A stretch of DNA of 64,000 nt from Rapana venosa (GCA_028751875.1 CM054167.1:20230412-20294411); one strand, 5' to 3'. Counted from the stretch's first letter, positions 9,825 to 19,986 are shown. Numbers and translations are program-made. Notes: generated by a model from the sequence alone, not told the origin.

Positions 9825-10806
9825 ACACCACCACAACCACCACAACACACCACCACCCACCACACACACCACCACCACACCACCATACCACCACACACAC
9901 CACCAACCACAACACCACCACCACCCACCAACCCACAACACCAACAACACCACCACCACAACAACACACACCAACATCACCACCCACCACCACCACACAC
10001 AAACCACCACCCACCAACCACCACAACACCACCACCACCACAACAACACCACACCACCACCACCACCACCACGACCCCACACAACACCACCACCACACAC
10101 CACAACAACACCACCACACAAACCAACACCACAACCACAACAACACCACCACCACACCACACAACAACACACCACCACCACAACCACCACCACCACCACA
10201 CACAACAACACCACCAACCACCACAACAACACCACCACCACGACACCAACACCACCACCAACCACAACAACACCACCACCACCACACACCAACACCACCA
10301 CCACACACCACCACCACCACCACACCACCACCACCATCACCACACCACCACCACAACCACCACCACAACCACACCACCAACAACCACCACCAACACCACA
10401 CCACCACCACCACCACACTACCACCACCAACCACACACCATCACCACCACCACCACACTACCACCACCACCACCACCACCAACAACACCACAACACACCA
10501 CCACCACCACCACACCTTACCACCACCACCACTACACCACCACCACTACCACCACCACAACACCACCAAACCACCACCACCACAACACCACCGCCACCAC
10601 CACCACCACAACCACACCACCACAACAACACCACACCACCAACAACAAACACCACACACACACAACCACCACACAACACCACCGCCACCACCCAACAACA
10701 ACACCAACACCACCACAACACGCACCACACCACACACCACCACCACCACCACAAACAACACAACAACAACACCACCACCACAACACCACTACTCCACAAC
10801 CACCAC

Positions 10807-10837
<31 letters not shown>

Positions 10838-10840
10838 ATG
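9825..10840. repeat. (CCA)n trinucleotide-rich array, part 1
   Basis: About 1 kb of CCA/ACC/CAA triplets with no G on the + strand except rare interruptions. The - strand is purely G/T-rich. It lies in the intron between exons 2 and 3. Confidence 0.95.
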
Positions 10841-11032
10841 TCATATCTAACTCACCACCTCGGTCACACCTTCTCATATTCAAAATTGAATCTGAAAACG
10901 CTTATCTGGCCTGATCTTGCCCGTATGGGTCGAAGCCTCGATAGCATGGTACATCGTTCGTGAATTTTTAGCGGAAATCCACGAAAGAGAACAATTCTTA
11001 AACAGACATGAAACCCAGGATAACAACAACAA
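10841..11032. other. Unique island between CCA arrays
   Basis: Balanced-composition sequence that interrupts the CCA array. No known motif was recognised and no repeat partner was seen in the window. Confidence 0.5.
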
Positions 11033-11645
11033 CCAACAACAACACCAACAACACCACCACCACCACACCACCACACACCACCACAACACCACCACCAACA
11101 AACAACAACACCACCACCCCACCACACAACACCACCACCACAACACCACAATAACAACACCACCACCACAACACCAACACCACCACACCACCACCACCAC
11201 AACACACCACCACCACACACAACAACAACCACACCACCACAGCACCACCACCACCAACAACACACCACACCACAACACCACACCACCACAACACCACCAC
11301 CACCACCACCACAACACCAACACCACCACAACACCAACACCAACACCACACCACCACCACCACAAACACACACCACCAACAATCACAAACACCAAAACAA
11401 CCACACCACCACCCCAACCACCACCACAACCCACCATCACCACCACAACACCACCATCACCACCACACCACCACCACCACCACCACAACAACACCACCAC
11501 CATCACCACCACCACCAACACCACCACCACCACAACAACACCGACACCACACCACCACCACCAACCACCACCACCACCAACACCACCACCAACCACCACC
11601 ACCACGACACCACCACACCACCACCACCACCACCACCACCACGAA
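11033..11645. repeat. (CCA)n trinucleotide-rich array, part 2
   Basis: Continues the CCA array up to 26 bp before the exon-3 acceptor. The long frame reading His/Thr here runs into exon 3, but the spliced reading from exon 2 fits KYAT better. Confidence 0.95.
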
Positions 11646-11672
11646 CTACAACTCTTCCACTCTGTGGTGCAG

Positions 11673-11793
11673 GTGTTCAATCGGTCGGAGCTGGAGATGA
11701 TCGCGGGGCTGTGCAAGAAATACGATGTGCTGTGCGTGGCTGACGAGGTGTACGAGTGGATGATCTACCCTGGTCACCAGCACATCAAGATCG
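11673..11793 (+). CDS. KYAT3: Kynurenine aminotransferase exon 3
   Basis: Forty codons plus one base, reading VFNRSELEMIAGLCKKYDVL, CVADEVYEWMIYPGHQHIK, I. The DEVYEW motif carries the Asp that pairs with the PLP pyridine nitrogen and the Tyr that contacts the PLP oxygen. Acceptor is GTGCAG|GTG at 11671-11672 and donor is ATCG|GTGAGTG at 11794 (phase 1). The split codon becomes GCC (Ala) with exon 4, giving KIATLP as in known KYATs. The polypyrimidine tract is a short CTCTTCCACTCTG next to the CCA array. Confidence 0.95.
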
Positions 11794-11830
11794 GTGAGTG
11801 ACAACGACAACACCGGTGACGACGACAACA

Positions 11831-12349
11831 CCGGGTCTGTTTGTTCTTCTTCTTCTTTGCGTTGCCTACATTAAAGGTTACATTACATGGTGTCGTGGTT
11901 TGGTTGGAGCGCCTGACGGCCCGACACCTCTGATTTCAGCTCCTTTTGGCGCATGACAGGGTTTCCTCCTGGGTGTTCTTCGAGTTTTCCTTCTCCATGC
12001 ATGGGTTTGAAATCAGAGTTTTCCGCTCTCCTAGGTGGATTTTGTCAGCAAAACGGGCTCCACCTGCCCTACCTGGTTATCCCGCCAGGCGCTCGGTCTC
12101 CCCACAGCAGGTCTTTGCGAAAACAGGGGACACCAACGAGTAGGTTCCTGCTGTGGAAAGTTGCGATAGGAGAGGCTATGCAGCACCCTTCTGAAGGGTA
12201 CCCCTCTTGCCTGGCAAGCCAAACAAGAGGTTGCAGCTTCACTATCCCCGGGAAGCAGACATGTAGAGCGGATGCTCAGAACTGCACATACTTTCCTTCA
12301 CAGGCGGGACATCCAGCACCAGACCCTGTGGTCCCCCGGGTCTGTTTGT
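11831..12349 (-). mobile_element. Unclassified retroelement, 491 bp, with 14-bp TSD
   Basis: CCGGGTCTGTTTGT occurs at 11831-11844 and 12336-12349 and brackets 491 bp. On the - strand the insert ends in an (AAG)n-rich tail (TCTTCTTCTTC on +), which supports retroposition in - orientation. The interior is GC-balanced with no clear ORF and no match to families A-H here. Confidence 0.65.
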
Positions 12350-12407
12350 GACCCTCGACCCTTTCCGCCGTTATTCCAGCCAGGCCAGAAGTCATCTCTA
12401 TTATTTA

Positions 12408-12640
12408 TTTATTTTATTCTTTTATATCGAGGAGGATAACGGAATAAGCGCTCAAGTGCTTTTTTTTTTACATCCAGTTCCCGTGTGTATGCGGGTTTTG
12501 TAAATTTTGTCATCTGTTCCTACCGGCACACAATGGCCTACTCTTTCGAAAAGGGGAACAGGATTTAACGTGTGCGCAAGATGTTCTGCATGCGTTCGCA
12601 CACGGGGCCTCGGTTTACAGTCTCATCTGAAGTACTCAAG
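12408..12640 (-). mobile_element. SINE A fragment
   Basis: Tail with CTTTTATATCGAGGAGGATA, body, GCAAGATGTTCTGCATGCG and CTCATCTGAAGTACTC; head absent. Confidence 0.85.
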
Positions 12641-12704
12641 TCTGGCCAGTAAACGGCCACAACTACCCCCACCCCCACCCCCTCCCACCCCTTTGAATCA
12701 GGAG

Positions 12705-13010
12705 ATGTGCACAAGATGTTCTGCGTGTGTTCACATTCAGGGATTTGGATTATAGTCCTATCCGGAGGACTTTTGGGAGAGTGGAGTTGGTACTGCTGTC
12801 TTCTTCTTCTTCTTCTCGTTCGCTTTTTTACACCGTCAGATGTGTTTGGGGAAAAATAATGGCATGTCCTTTCCCAGCTCCTTTCGTGGGCCGTACAGCT
12901 TGGTTTGCAGGGCTATCTCCGTCGGTCATACAATCTTCCTTCTCAGGTCGCTGAATAGCGTGCTCCTCTGCTGTGAACTCCAAAGGGAAAATCCCCTTGA
13001 ATGGGTTAGA
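12705..13010 (-). mobile_element. SINE A fragment split by a 160-bp insertion
   Basis: Body segment 12705-12799 ends in GAGTTGGTACTG and continues at about 12970 with GTGAACTCCAAAGGG and ATCCCCTTGAATGGGTTAG. The 12800-12965 insert is bracketed by CTGCTGT repeats and starts with TTCTTCTTCTTC, suggesting a small - strand retroposed insert. Confidence 0.6.
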
Positions 13011-13420
13011 AAAAAAATTTTTCCATGAAAATACAAAGTTTGCTGACATTGTCATTATAGGATTGAAGAGTTGTTTTGGGCTGTTTGTCATCTTGTCGCT
13101 AGATTTGTGCGAGTTTTCAGACTTACCTCATACTCTCCTACTGTCAGGTGATCGGAAGGAAGAGGGAGGGGGGGGGGGGGGGGGGGGGGAAGCATGATAC
13201 GTGGTTGGCGGTTGTATTGGATTCCTGGTTTTCATTTAATTAATGGCAGACTTTTTTTTGTTTTGGTAGGGAGGGAGGGGTGGGGGTGGAGGGGTGGGAG
13301 GGTTCGGTTAGAAGAAGAAGAAGAATGGATGATTCTGTGTTATCAGCGGCATTCATTATACTATCATCATCATCATCATCATCGTCATCATCGTCGTTGT
13401 TACCTGCGTGTTGTGGACAG
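13011..13420. other. Intron sequence with G-run and CAT repeat
   Basis: Contains about 25 Gs at 13166-13190 and a (CAT)n tract at 13357-13395 just before the exon-4 acceptor. No gene or known repeat was seen. Confidence 0.6.
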
Positions 13421-13587
13421 CCACGCTGCCGGACATGTGGGAGCGGACGATCACAGTGGGCAGCGCCGGCAAGACCTTCAGCGTCACCGGCTGGAAGCTG
13501 GGCTGGAGCATAGGCCCCGAGCACATTCTCTTCGGCCCCAAACTGATCCACCAGAACTGCGTCTTCACCTGCCCCACACCTATACAG
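13421..13587 (+). CDS. KYAT3: Kynurenine aminotransferase exon 4 (PLP lysine)
   Basis: Two bases plus 55 codons, reading TLPDMWERTITVGSAGKTFS, VTGWKLGWSIGPEHILFGP, KLIHQNCVFTCPTPIQ. GSAGKTFS holds the lysine that forms the Schiff base with PLP (residue 128 of the 306 seen), and GWKLGW is the conserved block after it. Acceptor GGACAG|CC at 13419-13420 completes an Ala codon with exon 3. Donor ATACAG|GTGAGAG at 13588, phase 0. The last about 22 bp plus the donor are repeated about 15 times in the following intron. Confidence 0.96.
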
Positions 13588-14665
13588 GTGAGAGCTTAGG
13601 ATAGAGATGATGACGTTGTTTGTGCGTCTTATGGTGTATTTTGTGTTGGTACCTACCCCACACCTGTACAGGTGAGGGCTGAGGATAAAGATAATGATGT
13701 TGTTTGTGCGTCTTATGGTGTATTTTGTGATGGTACCTACCCCACACCTGTACAAGTGAGAGCTGAGGATAAAGATAATGATGTTGTTTGTGCGTCTTAT
13801 GGTGTATTTTGTGATGGTACCTACCCCACACCTGTACAAGTGAGAGCTGAGGATAAAGATAATGACGTGCATCTGTTATCTTTACCTGCCCCACACCTGT
13901 ACAGGTGAGAGCTGATGATAAAGATAATGACGTTGTGCGTCTTGTGGTGCCCCACACCTATATAGGTGAGAGCTGAGGATAGAGATAATGATGTTGTGCA
14001 TCTGTTATCTTTACCTGCCCCACACCTGTACAGGTGAGGCTGATGAAAGAGAGATAATGACGTGAATCTGAAGTATCCATGTCGTCACCTGCCCCACACC
14101 TGTACAGGTGAGACTAGGGATAAAGATAATGACATTGTGTATCTGAAGTATCTGTGTTGTCACCTGCCCCACACCTATACAGGTGAGGCTGAGGATAAAG
14201 ATAATGGCATTGTGTATCTTATGGTGTATCCCATAATCTTCACCTGCCCCACACCCGTACAGGTGAGGGCTGAGGATAAAGATAATGACATTGTGCGTCT
14301 TATGGTGTATTTTGTGTCGTCACCCGCCCCACACCTATACAGGTGAGGCTGATGAAAGAGAGATAATGACATTGTGAATCTGAAGTATCTGTGTCATCAC
14401 CTGCCCCACACCTGTACAGGTGAGGCTCAGGATAAAGATAATGACATTGTGTATCTTATGGTGTATCATGTTATCTTCACCTGCCTCACACCTGTATAGG
14501 AGAGGCTGAGGATAGAGATACTGACGTTGTGCATCTGTTATCTTTACCTGCCCCACACCTAAACAGGAGATGCTGAGGATAGAGATAATGACATTGTGTA
14601 TCTTATAATGTATCATGTTATCTTCACCTACAGAGGTGAGGCTGAGGATAGAGATAATGACATTG
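13565..14665 (+). repeat. Tandem array of exon-4 3' end plus donor site
   Basis: About 15 units of 65-87 bp, each containing CACCTGCCCCACACCTRTACA followed in most by G|GTGAG and then GAGGATARAGATAATGAYRT. The first unit is the real exon end at 13587. Later junctions fall near 13672, 13756, 13841, 13908, 13966, 14034, 14110, 14184, 14264, 14344 and 14421. At least ten keep AG|GTGAG; two read AAGTGAG; those near 14500 and 14569 have lost the donor. Each junction has a pyrimidine-rich stretch before AG and a donor after it. Confidence 0.95.
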
Positions 14666-14947
14666 TGGGCTTATCCTAGTTTCATATGTGTGTGGTTTTA
14701 AAAAAAAATTGTATCATTGTTTTAGAGGCTGATTTGAAAATGCTTGCTCGCTTTGAGGTAGAAAATTGTCTTCTTCCATTGGCGTAACCAAGACCTGTTT
14801 ACCTCTGACTCTGTCCTGTTTGGTCAGGGCCTGCTTGGCTGAGTGGCCTGCTGGCATATTCAGTGATGGTTCCCACAGGTGCAAAGCCTGCGTGTTGTTG
14901 CCAGATTGGAAAAAGGTTTACATTCCTGCTCCCTCCTGTCACACACA

Positions 14948-15285
14948 CACATGGTGGTTAGAACATTGCCCTCGCAATCTGACGACCCGGGTTCGATTCT
15001 CATTCAAGGGGATATTTTCCCCTGGAGTTAACATCAGTGCAGACTCCACTCTCCCCAAAAGTCCTTCGGATGAGACTATAAATCGAGGCCCCATGTGCGA
15101 ACGCACGCAGAACATCTTGCGCACACGCTAAATCCTGTTCCGCTTTTTGTAAGAGTAGGCCATTGTGTGCCGGTGGGAACAGATGACAAAATTTACAAAA
15201 CCGCATACACACGGGGACTGGATGTAAAAAAAGCACATAAGTACTTATTCCATTATCCTTGATATAAAAGAATAAATAAATAAAT
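14948..15285 (+). mobile_element. SINE A, nearly full-length
   Basis: A box partly replaced by CA repeats (TGGTGGTTAGAACATTGC kept); B box GGTTCGATTCTC; complete body; tail ATATAAAAGAATAAATAAAT. Confidence 0.9.
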
Positions 15286-15429
15286 AAACATGTGCACACT
15301 TTACCTACTTACACACACATGCTTTTTCACACACACACACATGCACGCATGCATGCATGGATGCATGCATACATAATAATATACACTTGCATCGAGAACT
15401 CACACTTGCCCACACATGCATGTGCGCAC

Positions 15430-15454
15430 ACACACACACACACGCACACACATG

Positions 15455-15520
<66 letters not shown>

Positions 15521-15525
15521 CACAC
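15430..15525. repeat. (CA)n then (CT)n microsatellites
   Basis: CA repeat 15428-15448, then about 65 bp of CT repeat. Confidence 0.9.
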
Positions 15526-15584
15526 TGTCATACACACATTCCGGCTTCAGGGGAACTATGGAATACATAAACTGTAACTGTTGT

Positions 15585-15880
15585 GTAAAGGTAAAGGTGT
15601 CCCGTAACCTAAATGGTCGTAGGGGAGTGAGGAATCAGAGGCCTCAACTTCTCAAGGGGCCAGCATATCGAGGGCGGCGTCCATCTCCTCTCCCTCGCTG
15701 CTTTACCTTCCCTGACCCTAAAGAGGGCAGGTACCCATTTACAGCTGGGTGAACTTGGGGGACTGTACTGAAGCCAAGGCGCGCAAACGGTCACCCATCC
15801 AAGTGGTAACCACGCTCGACGCTGCTTAACTTGGCTGGGGGAAAGCGGAGTGCTCCGACCACTGAGCTATCCCGCCCATC
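15585..15880 (-). mobile_element. SINE C (tRNA/5S chimera), full-length
   Basis: On the - strand it begins GGGATAGCTCAGTGGTCGG (tRNA-like A box), continues into AAGTTAAGCAGCGTCGAGCG and TTGGATGGGTGACCG (5S rRNA box A and box C) and ends in AGGTTACGGGACACCTTTAC on a (TTTACC)n-like tail. Confidence 0.9.
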
Positions 15881-15919
15881 CCCAAAGAAAAAGAGGTCCT
15901 ACCGAGATGTTTTCTGAAG

Positions 15920-16277
15920 GTGGCATGATGGTTAAGACATTTGCCTGCCAACACGTAAACCGTGAGGTTCTGGGTTCAATTCCCAGCCTCGCCCTTTCTT
16001 CCCAGTTTGACAAAAAAATCGAACTGAATGTCAAAGTTCTTCGTTTGAGACTATAAACCAAGTCCTCGTGCGCGAACGCATGCAGAACATCTTGCGCACA
16101 CGTTAAATCCTGTTCCGCTGTTCGAAAGAGTAGGCCATTGTGTGCCAGTGGGAACAGATGACAAAATTTTTAAAAAACCGCATACACATGCCAAAAAAAA
16201 AAGTCACCTGAGCGCTTTGATTTGTTGCTTTACAAGATTCAGCGCTATATAAATTCCATACATTATTATTATTATTA
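15920..16277 (+). mobile_element. SINE A, head type 2 and L2-like tail
   Basis: Head GATGGTTAAGACATTTGCC with B box GGGTTCAATTCCC, then TGACAAAAAAATCGAACTG. The usual SINE A body follows from CTATAAACCAAG to CCGCATACACATG. The tail is GATTTGTTGCTTTACAAGAT, AGCGCTATATAAATTCC and (ATT)n, shared with the CR1/L2-like LINE at 39.1 kb. Confidence 0.88.
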
Positions 16278-16292
16278 TATGACAACGACAGG

Positions 16293-16885
16293 ACGGGATA
16301 GCTCAGTGGTCGGAGCACTTGCTTTCCCCCAGCCAAGTTAAGCAGCGTCGAGCGTGGTTACCAGTTGGATGGGTGACCGTTTGCGCCGTGCCTTGGCTTC
16401 AGTACAGTTCCCCCAGTTCACCCAGCTGTAAATGGGTACCTGCCCTCTTTAGGGTCAGGGAAGGTAAAAGCAGCGAGGAAGAGGAGATGGGCGCCGCCCT
16501 CAATATGCTGGCCTCTAGAGAAGTTGAAGGGAGGCACCATGGTCGAGTGGTTTAGGCGGTCAACTCGTGATCCAGAGGTCGCGGGTTCGATCCCCGCTCG
16601 GCTCGGTGTTGTGCCCTTGGGAAAGACACTTTACTCCTATTTTCCTCACTCCACCCAGGTGTACAAGTGGGTACCAGCTCTGCTGGGGAAGTATCTGGCG
16701 ACAGACTAGCGTCCTGTCACAGGGGTAGTGAAAAACCATCAGTTCGCTTAACGCTACAGAAACCGGGATAAGCTCCGGCTCTATGGGCCTTCTGGCTCGA
16801 AAGAACATACTAGAGAAGTGAGGTCTCTGACGCCTTGCCCCCCTACGACCTTACAGGTTATGGGACTCCTTTACCGTAACCTTTT
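16293..16885 (+). mobile_element. SINE C, interrupted by SINE D
   Basis: GGGATAGCTCAGTGGTCGGA starts the head; 5S-like AAGTTAAGCAGCGTCGAGCG follows. The element breaks at 16524 and resumes at 16810 with TAGAGAAGTGAGGTCTCTGA, finishing in GGGACTCCTTTACCGTAACC about 30 bp before exon 5. Confidence 0.9.
16525..16809 (+). mobile_element. SINE D, full-length, nested in SINE C
   Basis: tRNA-like head: A box TGGTCGAGTGGTTTAGGCGG, B box GGGTTCGATCCCCGC. The 10-bp CTAGAGAAGT occurs at 16515-16524 and 16810-16819. The body contains CCGGGATAAGCTCCGGCTC, which matches the SINE in the LINE at 1.57-1.91 kb. Confidence 0.88.
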
Positions 16886-16913
16886 ATATGACAACCCTGT
16901 ATAATGCTTCCAG

Positions 16914-17100
16914 GAAGCAGTGGCGGAAGGTCTGGCGCTGGAAGAGAGCAGGCTGGCGTCGGAGGAGTGCTACTTCAAGTCCCTGGCAGTGGAACTGCTG
17001 CCCAAGAGGGATCGGCTGGAGCAGGTGCTGGAGAGTCTGGGCATGCACCCTGTGGTGCCTGAAGGGGGGTACTTCATGCTGGCCGACATCTCCCAGATGA
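16914..17100 (+). CDS. KYAT3: Kynurenine aminotransferase exon 5
   Basis: Sixty-two codons plus one base, reading EAVAEGLALEESRLASEECY, FKSLAVELLPKRDRLEQVLE, SLGMHPVVPEGGYFMLADIS, QM. This is the small C-terminal domain, including the helix after the PLP lysine and the PEGGYFMLAD strand. Acceptor TTCCAG at 16908-16913, donor ATGA|GTGAGTG at 17101 (phase 1). The split codon with exon 6 is AAT. The region from CAGATGAGTGAGTGC on is duplicated downstream at 17636. Confidence 0.95.
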
Positions 17101-17222
17101 GTGAGTGCCTGCCGCTGTGGTGCTGTGTGGTGTGGTGGTGTGGTGTTGTGCCAGGTCTCTCCTTGCTCTCTCTCTGTCTTCTGTCTGTCTGTCTGTCTGT
17201 CTCTCTCTCGAGAGAGAGAGAG
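17094..17222 (+). repeat. GTGG/CT-rich sequence after exon 5
   Basis: Begins with the donor and includes TGGTGTGGTGTTGTGCCAGG, then (CT)n, (CTGT)n and (GA)n. The first 70 bp recur at 17636-17695. Confidence 0.85.
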
Positions 17223-17598
17223 AGCAAAACAGGAGGTTAGGCATATTGTGAGTTAGGTTTTTCACGTGTTGGAAAGAGCATGAGTTACCGGATCAGACGG
17301 AATGTAGGGACAGGAAGCCCTGTCACAGACTCCGTGTTTAAATGATGTTTGTGGTTGTTGTTACCCTCCCCCCTCCCTTTCCCCATTAGCAATGGGCGAA
17401 AGTGTTAGGCACCAATTCATCTGAATCGCAATGTAAAACACTTCACCATGTTGTGGAATCCATGCCATGTCGACCATTTGGGCTGTAGAAATGATACATC
17501 TGTATTTCTGAAAATACGTGTTTTGTGCCCAGTCCCCTTCCCACTGTCCCCTTGTAAATGGGCTTTAACAGCTTATTACAATAAAATATTGTCATTGT

Positions 17599-17601
17599 CA
17601 T

Positions 17602-17638
<37 letters not shown>

Positions 17639-17749
17639 GATGAGTGAGTGCATGCCGCTGTGGTGGTGTGGTGTTGTGCCAGGTCTCTCTCCTCTCTCTC
17701 TCTCTCTTTCTCTCTTTCTCTCTTTCTCTCTCTCTCTTTCTCTCTCTTC

Positions 17750-17784
<35 letters not shown>

Positions 17785-17816
17785 TCTCTCTGTCTCTCTG
17801 TCTCTCTGTCTGTCTC

Positions 17817-17855
<39 letters not shown>

Positions 17856-17870
17856 TCTTGTGATGGGATG
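17599..17870 (+). repeat. (CT)n plus duplicated exon-5 donor region
   Basis: A 37-bp CT tract runs into CGCAG|ATGA|GTGAGTG (17635-17650), then GCCGCTGTGGTGGTGTGGTG and TTGTGCCAGGTCTCTC, copying 17094-17165. About 165 bp of CT/CTGT repeats follow. Confidence 0.9.
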
Positions 17871-17874
17871 AGTC

Positions 17875-18030
17875 ATGCTTGGCCTTCTTCTGTGAGTAGT
17901 TGTGTGGTGTACCAAGTCTTTTCTCTCACTCTCTCTTTCTCTGTCTTCACATTGGCCTGGTCTTCTCCTGTGCTTGTAACTCTGCAGTAGGTCTGGATGA
18001 TTGGCCTGAGCTGACACATTCTGACTTTAG
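17875..18030 (-). mobile_element. SINE B 3'-domain fragment
   Basis: Contains GGTCTTCTCCTGTGCTTGTA, TCTGCAGTAGGTCTG and CATTCTGACTTTAGAG, the reverse of the SINE B block seen at 30.75 and 36.92 kb. Confidence 0.55.
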
Positions 18031-18049
18031 AGAAGCATGGAGGGGGGTA

Positions 18050-18530
18050 CTTTGGGGGGGGGGGGGGGGGGGGTGTGCTAAGGGGGGAGGGGGGGGTCCA
18101 AGTCAGATTTTTATTTCAGGATGGTATGTATGTTTGGTTGTTGGTTTTTGGTTTTTTCTATCAAGCTATTCCTTTAAAAAAAAAGAAAGAAGAAAAAAAA
18201 GAGAGTGGGGAATGGGGTGGAGTGCAGGTGTACTGTGTGTGTGTGGGTTGGTGGAGGGGTTATGTGTGTATGTGTGTATATTCGTGTGTGCATGTGTGTA
18301 TGTGTGTGTAGGGGGTGAGCTGTATGGATTCAATGTTGAGAGCGTTGCTCAAATTTCCCAACCAAGACAGCATATATCTGTATCTCTCTGGCCAGGCTGA
18401 CGCTGGGGTATATTGTGATAGGAAGCGTGGAGTGCAACTCTGTCAAGTGGTCTGAAAGCAGGTGCACTTCCACAGCAGTGCCATTACATCATTCTCATGG
18501 TCATTGATCACCGTGCAATATAAGAAAATT
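18050..18530. other. Intron sequence with poly-G and GT tracts
   Basis: About 20 Gs near 18053-18073, a purine-rich stretch and a GT stretch near 18230-18310. No gene or known element was seen. Confidence 0.5.
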
Positions 18531-19019
18531 GTCTCTGATTCGGTGACCCCAGTTGCTCTGGTCTCATGGTGATGTCAGTTTCAGTTTCCCCATAATAATA
18601 ATATTAATAATAATGTATGGAATTTATATAGCGCTGAATCTTGTAAAGCAACAAATCAAAGCGCTCAGATGACTTTTTTTGGGGGGGGTGTATGCGGTTT
18701 TTAAAATTTTGTCATCTGTTCCCACTGACACACAATGGCCTACTCTTACAAAAAGCGGAACAGGATTTAACATGTGCGCAAGGTGTTCTGCGTGTGTTTG
18801 CACACGGGGCCTCGGTTTATAGTCTCATCCGAAGGACTTTTGGGGAGAGTGGAGTCTGCACTGATGTTAACTCCAGGGGAAAATATCCCCTTGAACGGGA
18901 ATCGAACCCGGGTCGTCAGATTGCGAACGCAATGTTCTAACCACTAGGCTATCCCGTCTCTGATTCGGTGACCCCAGTTGCTCTGGTCTCATGGCGATGT
19001 CAGTGTCAGTTTCCCCATA
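18531..19019 (-). mobile_element. SINE A with L2-like tail and 64-bp flanking repeats
   Basis: The SINE (18595-18955) runs tail-first: (AAT)n, TGGAATTTATATAGCGCTGA, body, B box reverse GGGAATCGAACCCGGG and A box reverse AACCACTAGGCTATCCCG. It is bracketed by 64-bp direct repeats, 18531-18594 and 18956-19019, differing at two positions. Head type 1 is joined here to the LINE-type tail. Confidence 0.9.
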
Positions 19020-19299
19020 CACTTCTGAGGTGAGTTTGTGTCGAAGCCTTTGGAGTTGGAGGTCCAGAGGAGAGAGAGTTTTCGTTGGAGGGGAGGGGGA
19101 GGGGGGGGGTGCGTTCTTGTGGTCACCACCCTAAGTAGCTGTCTCGCTCAGTCTGGCTCTGAGACTGAGCTGTTACTGTTGTCTGTAGGAAGCTTAGCAG
19201 GTGGCATCCTGTGTATGTTAGCTCAGAACAGGCGCCCCTGAATACCAAGGTGACCCAGCAGCAGTGCAGGGCCTGTCCGGCTGGTGGCCCCATGGCAGC
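19020..19299. other. Unassigned intron sequence
   Basis: No exon with KYAT similarity and no repeat recognised. Confidence 0.4.
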
Positions 19300-19450
19300 C
19301 TGACTTTGATAAGCTCCGTGTGGACTTTTGACCCCGATGATGCGACATAACCAATCTGTTGTCTGGCTGGGGTGGACAGATCAAGAAGAGCGGCATGGGA
19401 ACAGTGAGACAGGATCATGACAGAAGACAAGGCAACAGAACTCTTCCCCC
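19300..19450 (+). repeat. Dispersed repeat E, copy 1
   Basis: Blocks CTCCGTGTGGACTTTTGACC, GGCATGGGAACAGTGAGACA and CAGAAGACAAGGCAACA resemble 25620-25765 and part of 34440-34555. Class unknown. Confidence 0.55.
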
Positions 19451-19654
19451 CCCCGAAAAAAAATCTTAGTAACAATTTGAAACTATGACCATTAAGGTAT
19501 TACTATAACACAATGTGTGAGTGTATGTGTGTGTGTGTAAAAGTCAAAGTCAAACTTTTATTTTCAGATGGTACATTAAATAAGCAGTGCATTTGCTTTT
19601 TTTCATCAAGCGTGCGTTACTTATTTGATTTTTTATTTTTATTTTTTTAAAAAT

Positions 19655-19986
19655 TCTTTTATATCGAGGATAATGGAATAAGCACTTATGTGCTTTTTTC
19701 CGTCCAGTCCTCGTGTGTATGCGGTTTTGTAAATTGCCATCTGTTCCCACCGGCACACAATGGCCTACTCTTCCGAAAAGCGGAACAGGATTTAACGTGT
19801 GTGCAAGATGTTCTGCGTGCGTTCGCACACAGGACCTCAGTTTATAGTCTCATCTGAAGGACTTTTGGGGAGAGTGGAGTCTCCACTGATGTTAACTCCA
19901 GGGGAAAATATCCCCCTGGAACGGGAATCGAACCTGGGTTGTCAGATTGCGAGCGCAATGTTCTGACCACTAGGCTATCCCATCCC
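19655..19986 (-). mobile_element. SINE A, full-length
   Basis: Tail CTTTTATATCGAGGATAATG, full body, B box reverse GGGAATCGAACCTGGG, A box reverse GACCACTAGGCTATCCC. Confidence 0.92.

Noticed and set aside
9781..10883. Long Trp/Val/Gly/Cys frames on the - strand
   Set aside because: They are translations of the (CCA)n field in reverse; composition is entirely repeat-driven.
10917..11801. 294-codon frame that ends in the exon-3 coding sequence
   Set aside because: Only the last 40 codons match the enzyme. The rest is His/Thr from CCA repeats, and the AG acceptor at 11671-11672 joins exon 2 in phase.
13565..14665. CRISPR or coding tandem domain
   Set aside because: Units contain the exon end plus intron sequence with stops, so it is an intronic duplication array.
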